The notes below the pieces were generated by a model. That model did no database searches. It was not told where the DNA came from and worked only from the letters and a program-made list of their open reading frames with translations. From assembly GCA_002435365.1 (NCBI GenBank), contig DJMM01000028.1, positions 3,521 to 10,311 of the forward strand: a DNA stretch of 6,791 bases, given 5' to 3'. Each line of letters opens with the position of its first letter. Position 1 is the stretch's first letter. Origin of the DNA: Ignavibacteriales bacterium UBA6490 (lineage in GTDB: Bacteria; Bacteroidota; Ignavibacteria; Ignavibacteriales; Ignavibacteriaceae). A program made the position numbers and the translations under genes. Positions 1 to 6,753 of the stretch are shown here, piece after piece.

Positions 1-449
1 AGACTCATCATCGTCTCTATAACTATAATTTCCGCACCTCCTTTAAGAAGGGCTGAGATCTGTTCGGTGAAAATATCTTCAGCTTGTTCGGCGGAAAGGT
101 CTCCAAAGGGTTCCAGCACACTTCCGGTGGGTCCCACAGAACCGGCCACAAATGCATTATGCCCTGCAGCATCCATTGCTGCTTTTACAGCAGAGACGTT
201 AATCTCTTCCAGCTTCATTTTGAGATCGTTCCCCAGGCGCAGTCTGTTGCCTCCGAATGTATTTGTCTCGATTACAGTTGCCCCGGACAAAATATAATTT
301 GAATGAATATCCTTAACGCTTTCCGGTGAAGTTATATTCATTATTTCGGGGGGGTCGCCGGATTTCAGACCTTTTTTCTGGATCTCGGTACCCATGCCCC
401 CGTCGAAAAGCAGGGGCTTGTTTTTATGGAGCGAGTTTATTGTTATCAT
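1..449 (-). CDS. Homocysteine S-methyltransferase domain protein, N-terminal part (runs off left edge)
   Basis: Reading the minus strand from the ATG at 449-447 gives 149 uninterrupted codons to the window edge; the next codon starts CT. The translation begins MITINSLHKNKPLLFDGGMG, and residues 13-28 (LLFDGGMGTEIQKKGL) are the hallmark first strand and loop of the homocysteine S-methyltransferase TIM barrel. Further family motifs are GATVIETNTFGGNR at 56-69, VAGSVGPTG at 101-109 and the GGAEIIVIETM strand at 137-147. Enzymes of this family move a methyl group to homocysteine (or a related thiol) to make methionine. The zinc-binding cysteines lie near the C-terminus of the domain and are outside the window, so catalytic competence cannot be judged. 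It could be a stand-alone enzyme of about 300 residues, a fusion with methylenetetrahydrofolate reductase, or the N-terminal module of cobalamin-dependent MetH. Only a weak GAGA precedes the start. It lies 28 nt after the aldo/keto reductase stop, so the two are probably co-transcribed. Confidence 0.9.
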   Translation of the reverse strand, partial: MITINSLHKNKPLLFDGGMGTEIQKKGLKSGDPPEIMNITSPESVKDIHSNYILSGATVIETNTFGGNRLRLGNDLKMKLEEINVSAVKAAMDAAGHNAFVAGSVGPTGSVLEPFGDLSAEQAEDIFTEQISALLKGGAEIIVIETMMS

Positions 450-477
450 TTTATGATCTCTGAAATAAAATTAAATA

Positions 478-1461
478 TTACACAAATGTGCGCATCAGGT
501 GTTCGAACTCATCCTTATACATCCCGTGAAGCAAATTCATATCGCTGCTGTCGAGCTTCAGTATATCCTGTGTGTTTTCTTCTGCCTGCGTTACAGATTT
601 AATTCCCGGGATTATTGTAGATACTTCAGGATGTGATGCGATGAAACTAAGCGCAAAGCTCGTTTTTGAAACACTATACTTTTTATTAATCTCCCACACC
701 GGTTCCAGTTTTTCAAGGGATTGATGAAGAACCGGGGTTGTCAGTCTGAAACTTCTGTGGTCGTTTTTCTCAAAGTGGCTTTCCTTACTGAACTTACCAG
801 TAAGAAGTCCAAACTGCAGCGGCATCCGGGCAATTATACCATAGCCGTTAGCTGCAGCCAGGGGCACTGCTTTTTCAAGCGATTTCTGATTGATAATATT
901 CAGCACCAGCTGAAAGGTTGAACCCAGTTTATGATTAACCATATACTCAGCTTCGGCATCGGGTTCAAAAGTATTAAGCGAGAGACCCCACTCCCTTATT
1001 TTTCCTTCTTTCTTGAGCTGTTCCATGGCTTCAGCAGGCTCACCGGTTTCAAGGTGTTCCATTTTTGCGCTGTGCAGCTGGTAAACATCAATAACGTCGC
1101 GCTTCAGGCGGGTAAGGCTTTTATCGCATGCTTCCAGAATATATTTTTTTGTATAATTCAGATGGATGGTGCTGTCATCCATAAGCTGATGGCCGACTTT
1201 GGTAGCAATAACAACGTCTCTCCCTTTCAGCACTCTGCCCAGGAGTTCCTCGCTGTGGCCAAGTCCGTAAAAATCGGCGGTATCAAAAAAATTAACTCCA
1301 AGTTCGCATGCTTTAAGAATTGCTTTTTCGGAAGCAGAATCATCAACCGGACCCCAGCCGATCGGAATATCGCCGGCCATTGCGGGACCCCCGATTCCCC
1401 AGGCTCCAAAGCCTATAAGCGATACTTTTATTCCCGTTTTTCCTAATATTCTGTATTCCAT
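478..1461 (-). CDS. Aldo/keto reductase
   Basis: This 327-residue protein has the normal length and layout of a cytoplasmic NADP(H)-dependent aldo/keto reductase, a TIM barrel that reduces aldehydes or ketones to alcohols. It starts with the typical MEYRILGKTGIKVSLIGFG strand. The catalytic tetrad is complete: Asp60 and Tyr65 in FFDTADFYG, Lys88 in IATKVG, and His130 in DVYQLH. The cofactor-binding segment near the C-terminus is IIPGIKSVTQAEEN (283-296). The ATG at 1461 fits the family N-terminus exactly, so no other start is needed, although no good Shine-Dalgarno is visible. It follows a terminator and has a possible TAnnTTTG promoter just upstream, so it probably opens a transcript that continues into the methyltransferase-domain gene 28 nt downstream. 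The physiological substrate cannot be told from sequence. The motif set resembles the general oxidoreductase branch of the superfamily more than sugar reductases or K+ channel beta subunits. Confidence 0.93.
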   Translation of the reverse strand: MEYRILGKTGIKVSLIGFGAWGIGGPAMAGDIPIGWGPVDDSASEKAILKACELGVNFFDTADFYGLGHSEELLGRVLKGRDVVIATKVGHQLMDDSTIHLNYTKKYILEACDKSLTRLKRDVIDVYQLHSAKMEHLETGEPAEAMEQLKKEGKIREWGLSLNTFEPDAEAEYMVNHKLGSTFQLVLNIINQKSLEKAVPLAAANGYGIIARMPLQFGLLTGKFSKESHFEKNDHRSFRLTTPVLHQSLEKLEPVWEINKKYSVSKTSFALSFIASHPEVSTIIPGIKSVTQAEENTQDILKLDSSDMNLLHGMYKDEFEHLMRTFV

Positions 1462-1478
1462 GGCAATCTCGGTTTTTA

Positions 1479-1486
1479 CAAAGATA
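1479..1486 (-). promoter_or_regulatory. Possible Bacteroidota-type -7 element before the aldo/keto reductase
   Basis: The minus strand reads TATCTTTG here, an exact match to the TAnnTTTG -7 consensus of Bacteroidota housekeeping promoters. It would place the transcript start only about 10-15 nt before the ATG at 1461. No TTTG -33 element is seen at the expected distance: the upstream stretch is a T-run preceded by CCCGG. A short AT-rich motif can occur by chance, so this is a weak call. It is supported mainly by its position between the peptidase terminator and the gene. Confidence 0.3.
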
Positions 1487-1544
1487 AAAAAAAACCGGGA
1501 AGATTTGAATCCGGAAATAATTTGCAGCTTACTGGCTATAAATA

Positions 1545-1572
1545 AAAATCCCTCTTATAAAAGAGGGATTTT
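1545..1572 (-). terminator. Rho-independent terminator of the M3 peptidase gene
   Basis: The sequence forms a perfect 12-bp stem (1545-1556 pairs with 1561-1572) with the 4-nt loop 1557-1560. The core is TCCCTCTT/AAGAGGGA, flanked by A/T pairs. Read on the minus strand, the second arm runs into a T-rich tail (ATTTTTATTTATA), which is the right orientation to end the peptidase transcript 35 nt after its stop codon at 1607. On the plus strand the T-run is only four bases long and no plus-strand gene lies upstream, so the minus-strand role is favoured. Confidence 0.88.
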
Positions 1573-1606
1573 ATTGAACTTAAACGGATAATAAAATATT
1601 TTAAGC

Positions 1607-3514
1607 TTAGATCTTGCCGGCTTTTTTCAGACGTTCAGTAATCTTTTCCATTTCAGTAACATATTCTCCGAAGCGTTTGAAGGCAGCTGTATATGTTGCT
1701 TTATCAGTCATATCTACGCCTGCTTTTTTGAGAATATTGATCGGGTAGTCATTACCACCTGAGCTGAGGAACGCAATGTACCTGTCGCGGTCTGCGTCAG
1801 TGCCGTTCAATACTTTTTCGCTCAATGCAAGAGAAGCGATCATCCCTGTGCTGTACTGGAAAACATAGAAGTTTAAATAAAAATGAGGAATGAAGCTCCA
1901 CTCATTCTGAATATAATCCCCTACTTCCACAACATTCTTATCGTGGGCATAATATTCTCTTACTAAATCGAGATATGTTTTACTCAGCCAGTCCGGTGTT
2001 AATGATTTTCCTTCTTCCACGCGGCGATGCATTGTAAGTTCATAATCGGCAAACAGTGTCTGTCTGTATATGGTGCTTCTCATCCGGTCAATATAATTGT
2101 CGAGGATATAAAGCTTGAAAAGATCATCCTTTTCATTCTTCAGCATATAATCCATCAGCAGGTTTTCATTGAAAGTGGAGGCAACTTCTGCCAGGAATAT
2201 CGGATAAAATGCATCGGCATAAGGCTGCTTTTCATAGGACAGGTAGGAGTGCAGCGAATGGCCCAGCTCATGTGCGAGGGTGGATATGCCTTCATATTCT
2301 CCGTCATAGTTCATTTTAATAAAAGGATGAACTCCGTAAACACCGCTGGAATATGCACCGCTTTCCTTGTCCTTATTAGGATAAACATCTATCCATCCAT
2401 TTGCAAAGGCAGTTTTGAGAACACCAGTATACTTTGCACCGAGCGGCGAAAGGGCATTTATGATAATATTTTCAGCTTCGTCATATGTGTATTTCTTATC
2501 CACGCTTTTAACTGCGCTGGCATACATATCCTCATAGCGGAGAGTCGGAAGACCGAGCAATTCCTGTTTCAGCTTCAGGTACCTGTGCATAGGCTCAAGA
2601 TTTTCTTTTACCATTTTGGTAAGATTTATATAAACGGAAGTGTCTATATTATCACTGTACAGTTTTGCACTAAGGCAATCAGGATATTTTCTTACCCTTG
2701 CGTTGAACAGGTGCTTTTTCATCTCACCGTCCAAAAGAACTCCGAGTGAGTTTTCAAACTGCTTATGGTTATTCCAGAAAGTATTCATAACCAGTGTACG
2801 GTCCTCAGCTACTTTACCACCCCTCTGCACGTTATAATTTGCAATATTCAGGGTAATCTTTGAACCATCGGAAAGGGTAACTTCCGGGGACGGGATATCA
2901 ACATTATTAAGCATATTGGCTGCATCCTCGTTCATCGATGCAAATAAACCGGTCTGGCTTAATATCTGCTCCTGCTCGAGAGGAAGAATATGCGCGCGCG
3001 ATCTAAGTATCTGTTCAATGCTGAAGCGGTAAGGTTTCAGGCCCGGTTCCTGGTCAAGAAACTTTTTAACTTTTTCCTCGGGCATTTTCAGTATGTCATC
3101 ATTAATAAATGAGAACTTCACGCTCATACCCACAGCAACCTGCTGGATTTCACCGCGCATATTCTGATACTCGGTATTGCTTAGTTCCACATTTGCCTGG
3201 TGACCGGCATAATTATAAAGTTTGCCGATCATCTTATTTATTTCCTCATAAGCTTTAAACACTTCGAGCATTTTAGCAGGTGAGGAAGTCCAGTCTTTTG
3301 ATAACTCCTCAATTTTGCCAACCATCTTCACAGCCTTGTCCTTATCCTGGTACCAGGCCTCATTAGAAGCATAAATGTCTTCTATTTTCCATTTATATTC
3401 CTGGGGAACCTGGCTGCGTGGTGTAGATGAATAGTCGGGAATCTTTACTTCCTGCGCGAGTGCTGTAATTGCAAATACAGCAATCAAAAAGAATAATTTT
3501 TTATGAATTGTCAT
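1607..3514 (-). CDS. pepF: Exported M3-family oligoendopeptidase F (PepF-like zinc metallopeptidase)
   Basis: The 635-residue protein is a zinc-dependent oligopeptidase of family M3, subfamily B (oligoendopeptidase F), which cuts short peptides. The zinc motif HELGH is at 415-419 (His415, Glu416, His419), inside GISTLAHELGHSLHSYLS. The third ligand is Glu443, 28 residues after His415, in FLAEVASTFNE. The C-terminal FYVFQYSTGMIASLAL block is also typical of PepF. Unlike the classic cytoplasmic PepF of about 600 residues, it begins with a signal peptide: basic MTIHKK, a hydrophobic stretch of about 12 residues, and an ALA|QE type cleavage site after Ala20. It should therefore act in the periplasm or outside the cell, probably trimming peptides for uptake. 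The start at 3514 is supported by GAGGAG five bases upstream. A strong hairpin terminator follows the stop. The 212-nt gap on the upstream side suggests it may have its own promoter, but I could not identify one. Subfamily assignment is solid; substrate range is unknown. Confidence 0.95.
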   Translation of the reverse strand: MTIHKKLFFLIAVFAITALAQEVKIPDYSSTPRSQVPQEYKWKIEDIYASNEAWYQDKDKAVKMVGKIEELSKDWTSSPAKMLEVFKAYEEINKMIGKLYNYAGHQANVELSNTEYQNMRGEIQQVAVGMSVKFSFINDDILKMPEEKVKKFLDQEPGLKPYRFSIEQILRSRAHILPLEQEQILSQTGLFASMNEDAANMLNNVDIPSPEVTLSDGSKITLNIANYNVQRGGKVAEDRTLVMNTFWNNHKQFENSLGVLLDGEMKKHLFNARVRKYPDCLSAKLYSDNIDTSVYINLTKMVKENLEPMHRYLKLKQELLGLPTLRYEDMYASAVKSVDKKYTYDEAENIIINALSPLGAKYTGVLKTAFANGWIDVYPNKDKESGAYSSGVYGVHPFIKMNYDGEYEGISTLAHELGHSLHSYLSYEKQPYADAFYPIFLAEVASTFNENLLMDYMLKNEKDDLFKLYILDNYIDRMRSTIYRQTLFADYELTMHRRVEEGKSLTPDWLSKTYLDLVREYYAHDKNVVEVGDYIQNEWSFIPHFYLNFYVFQYSTGMIASLALSEKVLNGTDADRDRYIAFLSSGGNDYPINILKKAGVDMTDKATYTAAFKRFGEYVTEMEKITERLKKAGKI

Positions 3515-3519
3515 ACGTA

Positions 3520-3525
3520 CTCCTC
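3520..3525 (-). promoter_or_regulatory. Ribosome binding site of the M3 peptidase gene
   Basis: The minus strand reads GAGGAG, followed by five bases and then the ATG at 3514. It is the strongest Shine-Dalgarno in the window and fixes the start that provides the signal peptide. Confidence 0.75.
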
Positions 3526-3670
3526 GTACATTTTATTGAATTTTTAATAATCACTTAAAAGCTTAAATATCATATAAGATAAGCATCTGCTGAAAATATG
3601 AAAAGCAAGCTGATGATAAACGGCAAAGAAATATGTTTAATGGCTATATTACATTGCCGTAAAAGGAGAT

Positions 3671-3709
3671 GGCAGTGTTTTAATTGTTGCTTGCAATTAT
3701 CCCGCTGCC
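3671..3709 (-). other. Possible two-part hairpin downstream of the deoxyhypusine-synthase-like gene
   Basis: In the 212-nt gap between the deoxyhypusine-synthase-like stop and the peptidase start, GGCAG (3671-3675) can pair with CTGCC (3705-3709). Inside it, TAATTG (3681-3686) can pair with CAATTA (3694-3699) around a 7-nt loop. The two stems are separated by a 5/5 internal loop. There is no T-run after it on the minus strand, so it is not a standard intrinsic terminator. It could be a transcript 3' end, an mRNA stability element or chance pairing. I see no tRNA-like or riboswitch-like features and no convincing small gene in this gap. Confidence 0.25.
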
Positions 3710-3726
3710 GTCCCTCTGCTGAAGAT

Positions 3727-4764
3727 CTAAACTGTTACCTTTTCAAAAAGCTTCTGATATTCCTTCGCTTCCCTTTTTTTCCAGGCGCCTTTATGATAAC
3801 CATAACCGGCAACCAGAGGCATGGCAATTGTCGCTTCCGAATAAACCATCTGCTCATAAGTGGTTTCAACCTTACCCCACGAGCTGGCTTCCTTTAAAGT
3901 TGAACCAGACAGGGCGCCATCCCTTTCATCCGCTACAGTAATCTGGATCGCGTATTTATGCATATCTGCTGTGCCTTCAAGAATATCCGCAGCCACCACA
4001 ATATCCTGTGTGAAATTTTTAGGAACACCACCGCCGATCATAAATATACCGGTGGTCTTTCCGGCAAGTTTTATTTTTGTAAGCTCCAGAAAATCCTTTG
4101 CCGAATCGATCGAGCAGTGCTTATCCGGATTCTGCGTCTGATGCATTACAAATCCAAATCCGGCAGAGCAGTCGGAAAAGGCAGGTACGAAGATGGGAAC
4201 ATTCTTTTTATATGCCGCCCAGACCACACTGTCCTCTACTTTCGGTCCGCCGTTGTTTTCCAGGTATTTTCCCATCTCCCAGATGAATTCACGTGAAGAA
4301 TAGGGACGCGGTTCAAGGCTATCGGCGATTTTACCTACCGTTTCATCGCATATTCTAAGTTCATCCTCGTCAATGTATGTATCATAAATCCTGTCAATGG
4401 CGAGATCGCGAAGCTGGTTATCATCGCTGAACTGTGTGCCTATATAATGCCTGAATCCCAGTGCTTCAAAAAAATCCTGGTCTACAATTATGGCACCGGT
4501 AGATACTATGGCATCAACCATATTATTCATTACCATATCATACACAACTTTTTTAAGGCCTGCACTGAAAATACTTCCGGCAAGGGTAAGTATAACACTG
4601 CATTCCTTATCATTAAGCATCATATCATAAATCCTGGATGCCCGGTTAAGAGTGCGTGCGGAAAATGCCATTTTCTCCATTGCATCGACCAGCGGAACAA
4701 CATTATGCTTCTTAATGTCGATATGCTGTATCTGATCTTTCAGAAAATCTTTTTTATCTGCCAT
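3727..4764 (-). CDS. Deoxyhypusine synthase family protein, probably a bacterial polyamine-forming branch
   Basis: The 345-residue protein belongs to the deoxyhypusine synthase fold: NAD-dependent enzymes that transfer an aminobutyl group from spermidine to an amine through a lysine imine. The catalytic lysine is present as Lys298 in KEASSWGKVE, with the preceding Glu292 and Trp296 also kept. The glycine-rich NAD segment GGGVPKN is at 244-250, and PAFSDCSAG at 194-202 matches the family PALTDGS region. Two residues differ from the human enzyme (numbering recalled from memory): the active-site histidine (human His288) is Asn250, and a spermidine-binding aspartate (human Asp316) is Leu285. Bacteria lack eIF5A, and bacterial members of this family are known or proposed to couple amines into homospermidine or related polyamines, so that is the likelier role. 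A GGAGA Shine-Dalgarno supports the start at 4764. No polyamine gene lies next to it. The gap to the upstream epimerase is 109 nt with no visible terminator, so read-through is possible. Family assignment is firm; substrate is inference. Confidence 0.9.
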   Translation of the reverse strand: MADKKDFLKDQIQHIDIKKHNVVPLVDAMEKMAFSARTLNRASRIYDMMLNDKECSVILTLAGSIFSAGLKKVVYDMVMNNMVDAIVSTGAIIVDQDFFEALGFRHYIGTQFSDDNQLRDLAIDRIYDTYIDEDELRICDETVGKIADSLEPRPYSSREFIWEMGKYLENNGGPKVEDSVVWAAYKKNVPIFVPAFSDCSAGFGFVMHQTQNPDKHCSIDSAKDFLELTKIKLAGKTTGIFMIGGGVPKNFTQDIVVAADILEGTADMHKYAIQITVADERDGALSGSTLKEASSWGKVETTYEQMVYSEATIAMPLVAGYGYHKGAWKKREAKEYQKLFEKVTV

Positions 4765-4768
4765 GGTT

Positions 4769-4773
4769 TCTCC
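4769..4773 (-). promoter_or_regulatory. Ribosome binding site of the deoxyhypusine-synthase-like gene
   Basis: The minus strand reads GGAGA, four bases before the ATG at 4764. It supports that start over any later methionine in the frame. Confidence 0.6.
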
Positions 4774-4873
4774 GTTTACTTGATATCTAAATATAAAAAC
4801 TTATTCGTAAATGTTAAATGACCTGATCGTCTTCGCCGCTTTGGAATTTTACCGTCGTACAATAATTCAAACA

Positions 4874-5911
4874 TTAAAAAAATATTTTTGCAAGCCTAAG
4901 TATGCCCTGTTTCCATCTGACGCGATGGGAAATACCGCTGCTTTCCTGAATTTTATCCGCATTCTCCAGATACCATTTATAATTCCTTATCAGCGCATCT
5001 TTATTGGAATATTTCGGTTTGTATCCAAGAACTTTTTCGGCCTTCCCGATTGAAACGAAAGAATCTTTGGATGCCGTTTCATAAACCCATTTATACAGAG
5101 GGGAAAGTTTCAGCAGCTCCAGAAATTTCAATGTATATATTATCGGTTTTTCGGGAAGACCGACAATTTTCTTTCCGAATCCGGCATAATCGAGTACTGC
5201 CTGGTAATCTTCCTTCATCGTTGTAAATTCTTTTGCGCCGATATTAAATGTATCGTTAACTTTTTCCTTGTCAAGTTCTGCGCAGAGATAAACAGCCTCA
5301 CAAAGGTCCTCAACATCGAGAAGCTGGTACCTGTTATTCCCTTTCCCGATCATGGGGAAGCCTTTTCCGTCCCGGGCCCAGTCATATAACAGGTCGAATA
5401 CACCCAGCCTTTCCGGACCGATAAAAGATTTGGGGCGCAGAACCGGGACGCACATTCCTTTCTGGCGGTAGCCGAGGCATTCCTCTTCAGCAAGAATTTT
5501 TGCCTCACCATAAGGACCTACGCCGTCGAGTTTATCGTCCTCAAGGAGCGGATGGTGATCCGGAATTCCGTAAACAGCAGTGGATGATATATGTATGAAT
5601 CTATCAACTCCCTGTTTTTCAGAGGCCTCCAGAAGGTTCCTGGTTCCTTCAATGTCCGTTGAGAAAATATCTTCCGGTTTGTATAAAGGCAGGGCTGCAG
5701 CGGTATGGACCACAATATTGCACCCTTTAACGGCTTCATCCACAATATTTTTATCCCTGATATCACCCCTTATAATTTTAATTTTATCCTTCATATCGGG
5801 ATAATCGAAATCAGCAATATCCAGGGAAACAACTTCGTGTCCCCTCCGGTGTAAAAACCGTACCAGGTTGATTCCCAGAAAGCCGGCACCGCCTGTTACT
5901 AAATATCTCAT
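4874..5911 (-). CDS. NAD-dependent epimerase/dehydratase (extended SDR)
   Basis: The 345-residue protein is an extended short-chain dehydrogenase/reductase. The Rossmann motif TGGAGFLG is at 6-13, Asp31 ends the second strand (favouring NAD over NADP), and GDIRD at 49-53 is the usual adenine-side loop. The catalytic set is Ser109/Ser110/Thr111 in HISSTAVYG and the YxxxK pair Tyr134/Lys138 in GPYGEAK. The RPKSFIGP stretch at 159-166 and YQLLDVEDL at 195-203 are typical of sugar-nucleotide epimerases and 3-beta-hydroxysteroid-dehydrogenase-like members. The exact substrate (nucleotide sugar, isoprenoid or sterol-like lipid) cannot be read from sequence. The C-terminal end (about 327-345) is basic and hydrophobic (HRVRWKQGILRLAKIFF), which could allow peripheral membrane contact. 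The ATG at 5911 gives the canonical N-terminus; there is no strong Shine-Dalgarno. It is divergent from the plus-strand membrane-anchored gene, with only 73 nt between their starts, and a plausible promoter lies there. Confidence 0.92.
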   Translation of the reverse strand: MRYLVTGGAGFLGINLVRFLHRRGHEVVSLDIADFDYPDMKDKIKIIRGDIRDKNIVDEAVKGCNIVVHTAAALPLYKPEDIFSTDIEGTRNLLEASEKQGVDRFIHISSTAVYGIPDHHPLLEDDKLDGVGPYGEAKILAEEECLGYRQKGMCVPVLRPKSFIGPERLGVFDLLYDWARDGKGFPMIGKGNNRYQLLDVEDLCEAVYLCAELDKEKVNDTFNIGAKEFTTMKEDYQAVLDYAGFGKKIVGLPEKPIIYTLKFLELLKLSPLYKWVYETASKDSFVSIGKAEKVLGYKPKYSNKDALIRNYKWYLENADKIQESSGISHRVRWKQGILRLAKIFF

Positions 5912-5931
5912 ATAAAAACTGGCCTGTATAT

Positions 5932-5953
5932 TAATTTTGAACCGCCAAAATTA
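5932..5953. repeat. Perfect 8-bp inverted repeat in the divergent promoter region
   Basis: TAATTTTG (5932-5939), the 6-nt spacer AACCGC, and CAAAATTA (5946-5953) form a perfect dyad near the middle of the 73-nt gap between two divergent genes. Each arm, read on its own strand, matches the TAnnTTTG -7 consensus, so the dyad may be a pair of face-to-face promoter elements, an operator for a dimeric regulator, or both. It is too AT-rich in its arms, and in the wrong place, to be a terminator. Confidence 0.5.
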
Positions 5954-5973
5954 CTAAATTAGAGCCAGTCAAA
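5946..5973 (-). promoter_or_regulatory. Candidate promoter of the epimerase gene
   Basis: On the minus strand, TTTG (5973-5970) is followed after 16 bases by TAATTTTG (5953-5946), resembling the Bacteroidota -33 TTTG / -7 TAnnTTTG arrangement, though the spacing is slightly short. It predicts a transcript start near 5940 and a leader of about 30 nt to the ATG at 5911. The -33 region lies against the start of the divergent gene, so regulation of the two genes could be linked. A sigma-70 reading (TTGACT as -35) has no well-spaced -10. Confidence 0.45.
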
Positions 5974-5984
5974 AAATACTTTGG

Positions 5985-6692
5985 ATGAAGAAAATTATAA
6001 ATATAAAAACCATACTGAAGAATTATGCAGCATCGCTGCTTGTGCATCTTCTCCTGTTTTTAATAATTTCAATCATAATTCAGGTGGCACCGGATGATGA
6101 AAGTATGAGATCTCCGTACCTGCAAGTAACTACAGGAATGTTTACAAAAGAAGCACCTGCTGCAGAAGAAGAGGCTGTGAAGGCTGAAGAAGAAAAGCCG
6201 GATAAGCAGCCTGACCAGGAGAAACCTGATGAGAGTGTTTCCTATTTTTATTCCCCTGAAGATAAAAACATTGATACTACCGGGTTGCGTAATCTGTACA
6301 GCGAAAAAACTCTTGATGTCAGAATTAAATATCCCGACGGATGGACATTTATTGACCAGAATGTAAAAAAGAAGCTTGACGGAGTGACTTTCTGGGGGAT
6401 GGCGGATATATATGATCCTCCTCCCTATATTCATCTGGAAGTAAAAGAGAAATATCTGTTTAACCCATCCCGGTATAAATATTCCGAAGAATATGAGGAT
6501 TACAGCATTTATTACAATGATCCCGAGGAAACCGCAGGTCAGTATGCACAGGTTATTTATATAAGAACAAATTCTTCCGAGGACTACAGCCTGAAGCTGA
6601 TAATGAAAGGAAAGGATTCATTCCGGACATTTCAGCCATTATTTTTCGGAATGTTAAAAACCTTCAAATTTGGCAAAAAGAGCCTTTTTTAA
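5985..6692 (+). CDS. Membrane-anchored protein with TonB-like N-terminus and PsbP-like C-terminal domain (function unknown)
   Basis: I do not recognise this 235-residue protein as a named family. It has three parts. Residues 1-33 are a basic start followed by one membrane segment (about 15-33), ASLLVHLLLFLIISIIIQV, placing the rest in the periplasm. Inside it Ser17 and His21 form an SxxxH pair, matching in position the Ser16/His20 that TonB uses with ExbB/ExbD. Residues 57-85 are a charged, proline-containing linker rich in Glu and Lys. Residues about 108-230 look like a small mixed alpha/beta domain: it begins LDVRIKYPDGWTF, the opening strand-and-turn seen in PsbP/DcrB-like (DUF1795-type) proteins, and ends in MLKTFKF. 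There is no TonB C-terminal domain. An alternative is an ordinary single-pass protein whose SxxxH is chance. The ATG at 5985 gives the full anchor; only TTTGG precedes it. It is divergent from the epimerase, and no clear terminator follows its stop. Confidence 0.8.
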   Translation: MKKIINIKTILKNYAASLLVHLLLFLIISIIIQVAPDDESMRSPYLQVTTGMFTKEAPAAEEEAVKAEEEKPDKQPDQEKPDESVSYFYSPEDKNIDTTGLRNLYSEKTLDVRIKYPDGWTFIDQNVKKKLDGVTFWGMADIYDPPPYIHLEVKEKYLFNPSRYKYSEEYEDYSIYYNDPEETAGQYAQVIYIRTNSSEDYSLKLIMKGKDSFRTFQPLFFGMLKTFKFGKKSLF

Positions 6693-6753
6693 AAATAAGC
6701 TATTATAATCCCATTAGGTTTTGATTGGTCACCTGCTGCCGGTCTGATCCCGA

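Noticed and set aside
67..302. Two overlapping plus-strand frames near the left edge
   Set aside because: Both are shadows of the partial homocysteine S-methyltransferase-domain gene on the minus strand, which has clear family motifs.
931..1446. A 171-codon open frame on the plus strand
   Set aside because: It is antisense to the aldo/keto reductase, whose catalytic residues are all intact; the composition is Phe/Cys-rich with no recognisable domain.
2027..2749. A 240-codon open frame on the plus strand
   Set aside because: It lies wholly antisense to the peptidase gene, including its zinc-motif region. Its translation is Cys/Ile/His-rich with no family motif, as expected of a shadow frame.
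3620..3660. ACGGCAA / TTGCCGT inverted repeat, 7 bp with a 27-nt loop
   Set aside because: The loop is long, there is no T-run, and it is not close to either gene end. In an AT-rich gap of this size it can arise by chance.
6675..6692. AAAAAG / CTTTTT hairpin overlapping the stop of the TonB-like gene
   Set aside because: The stem is almost all A/T with a 3-nt loop and overlaps coding sequence; it is too weak to call a terminator.
6704..6709. TATAAT, a possible sigma-70 -10 box after the TonB-like gene
   Set aside because: No -35 at a suitable distance, and the group inferred here uses a different promoter consensus; no downstream gene is visible to support it.
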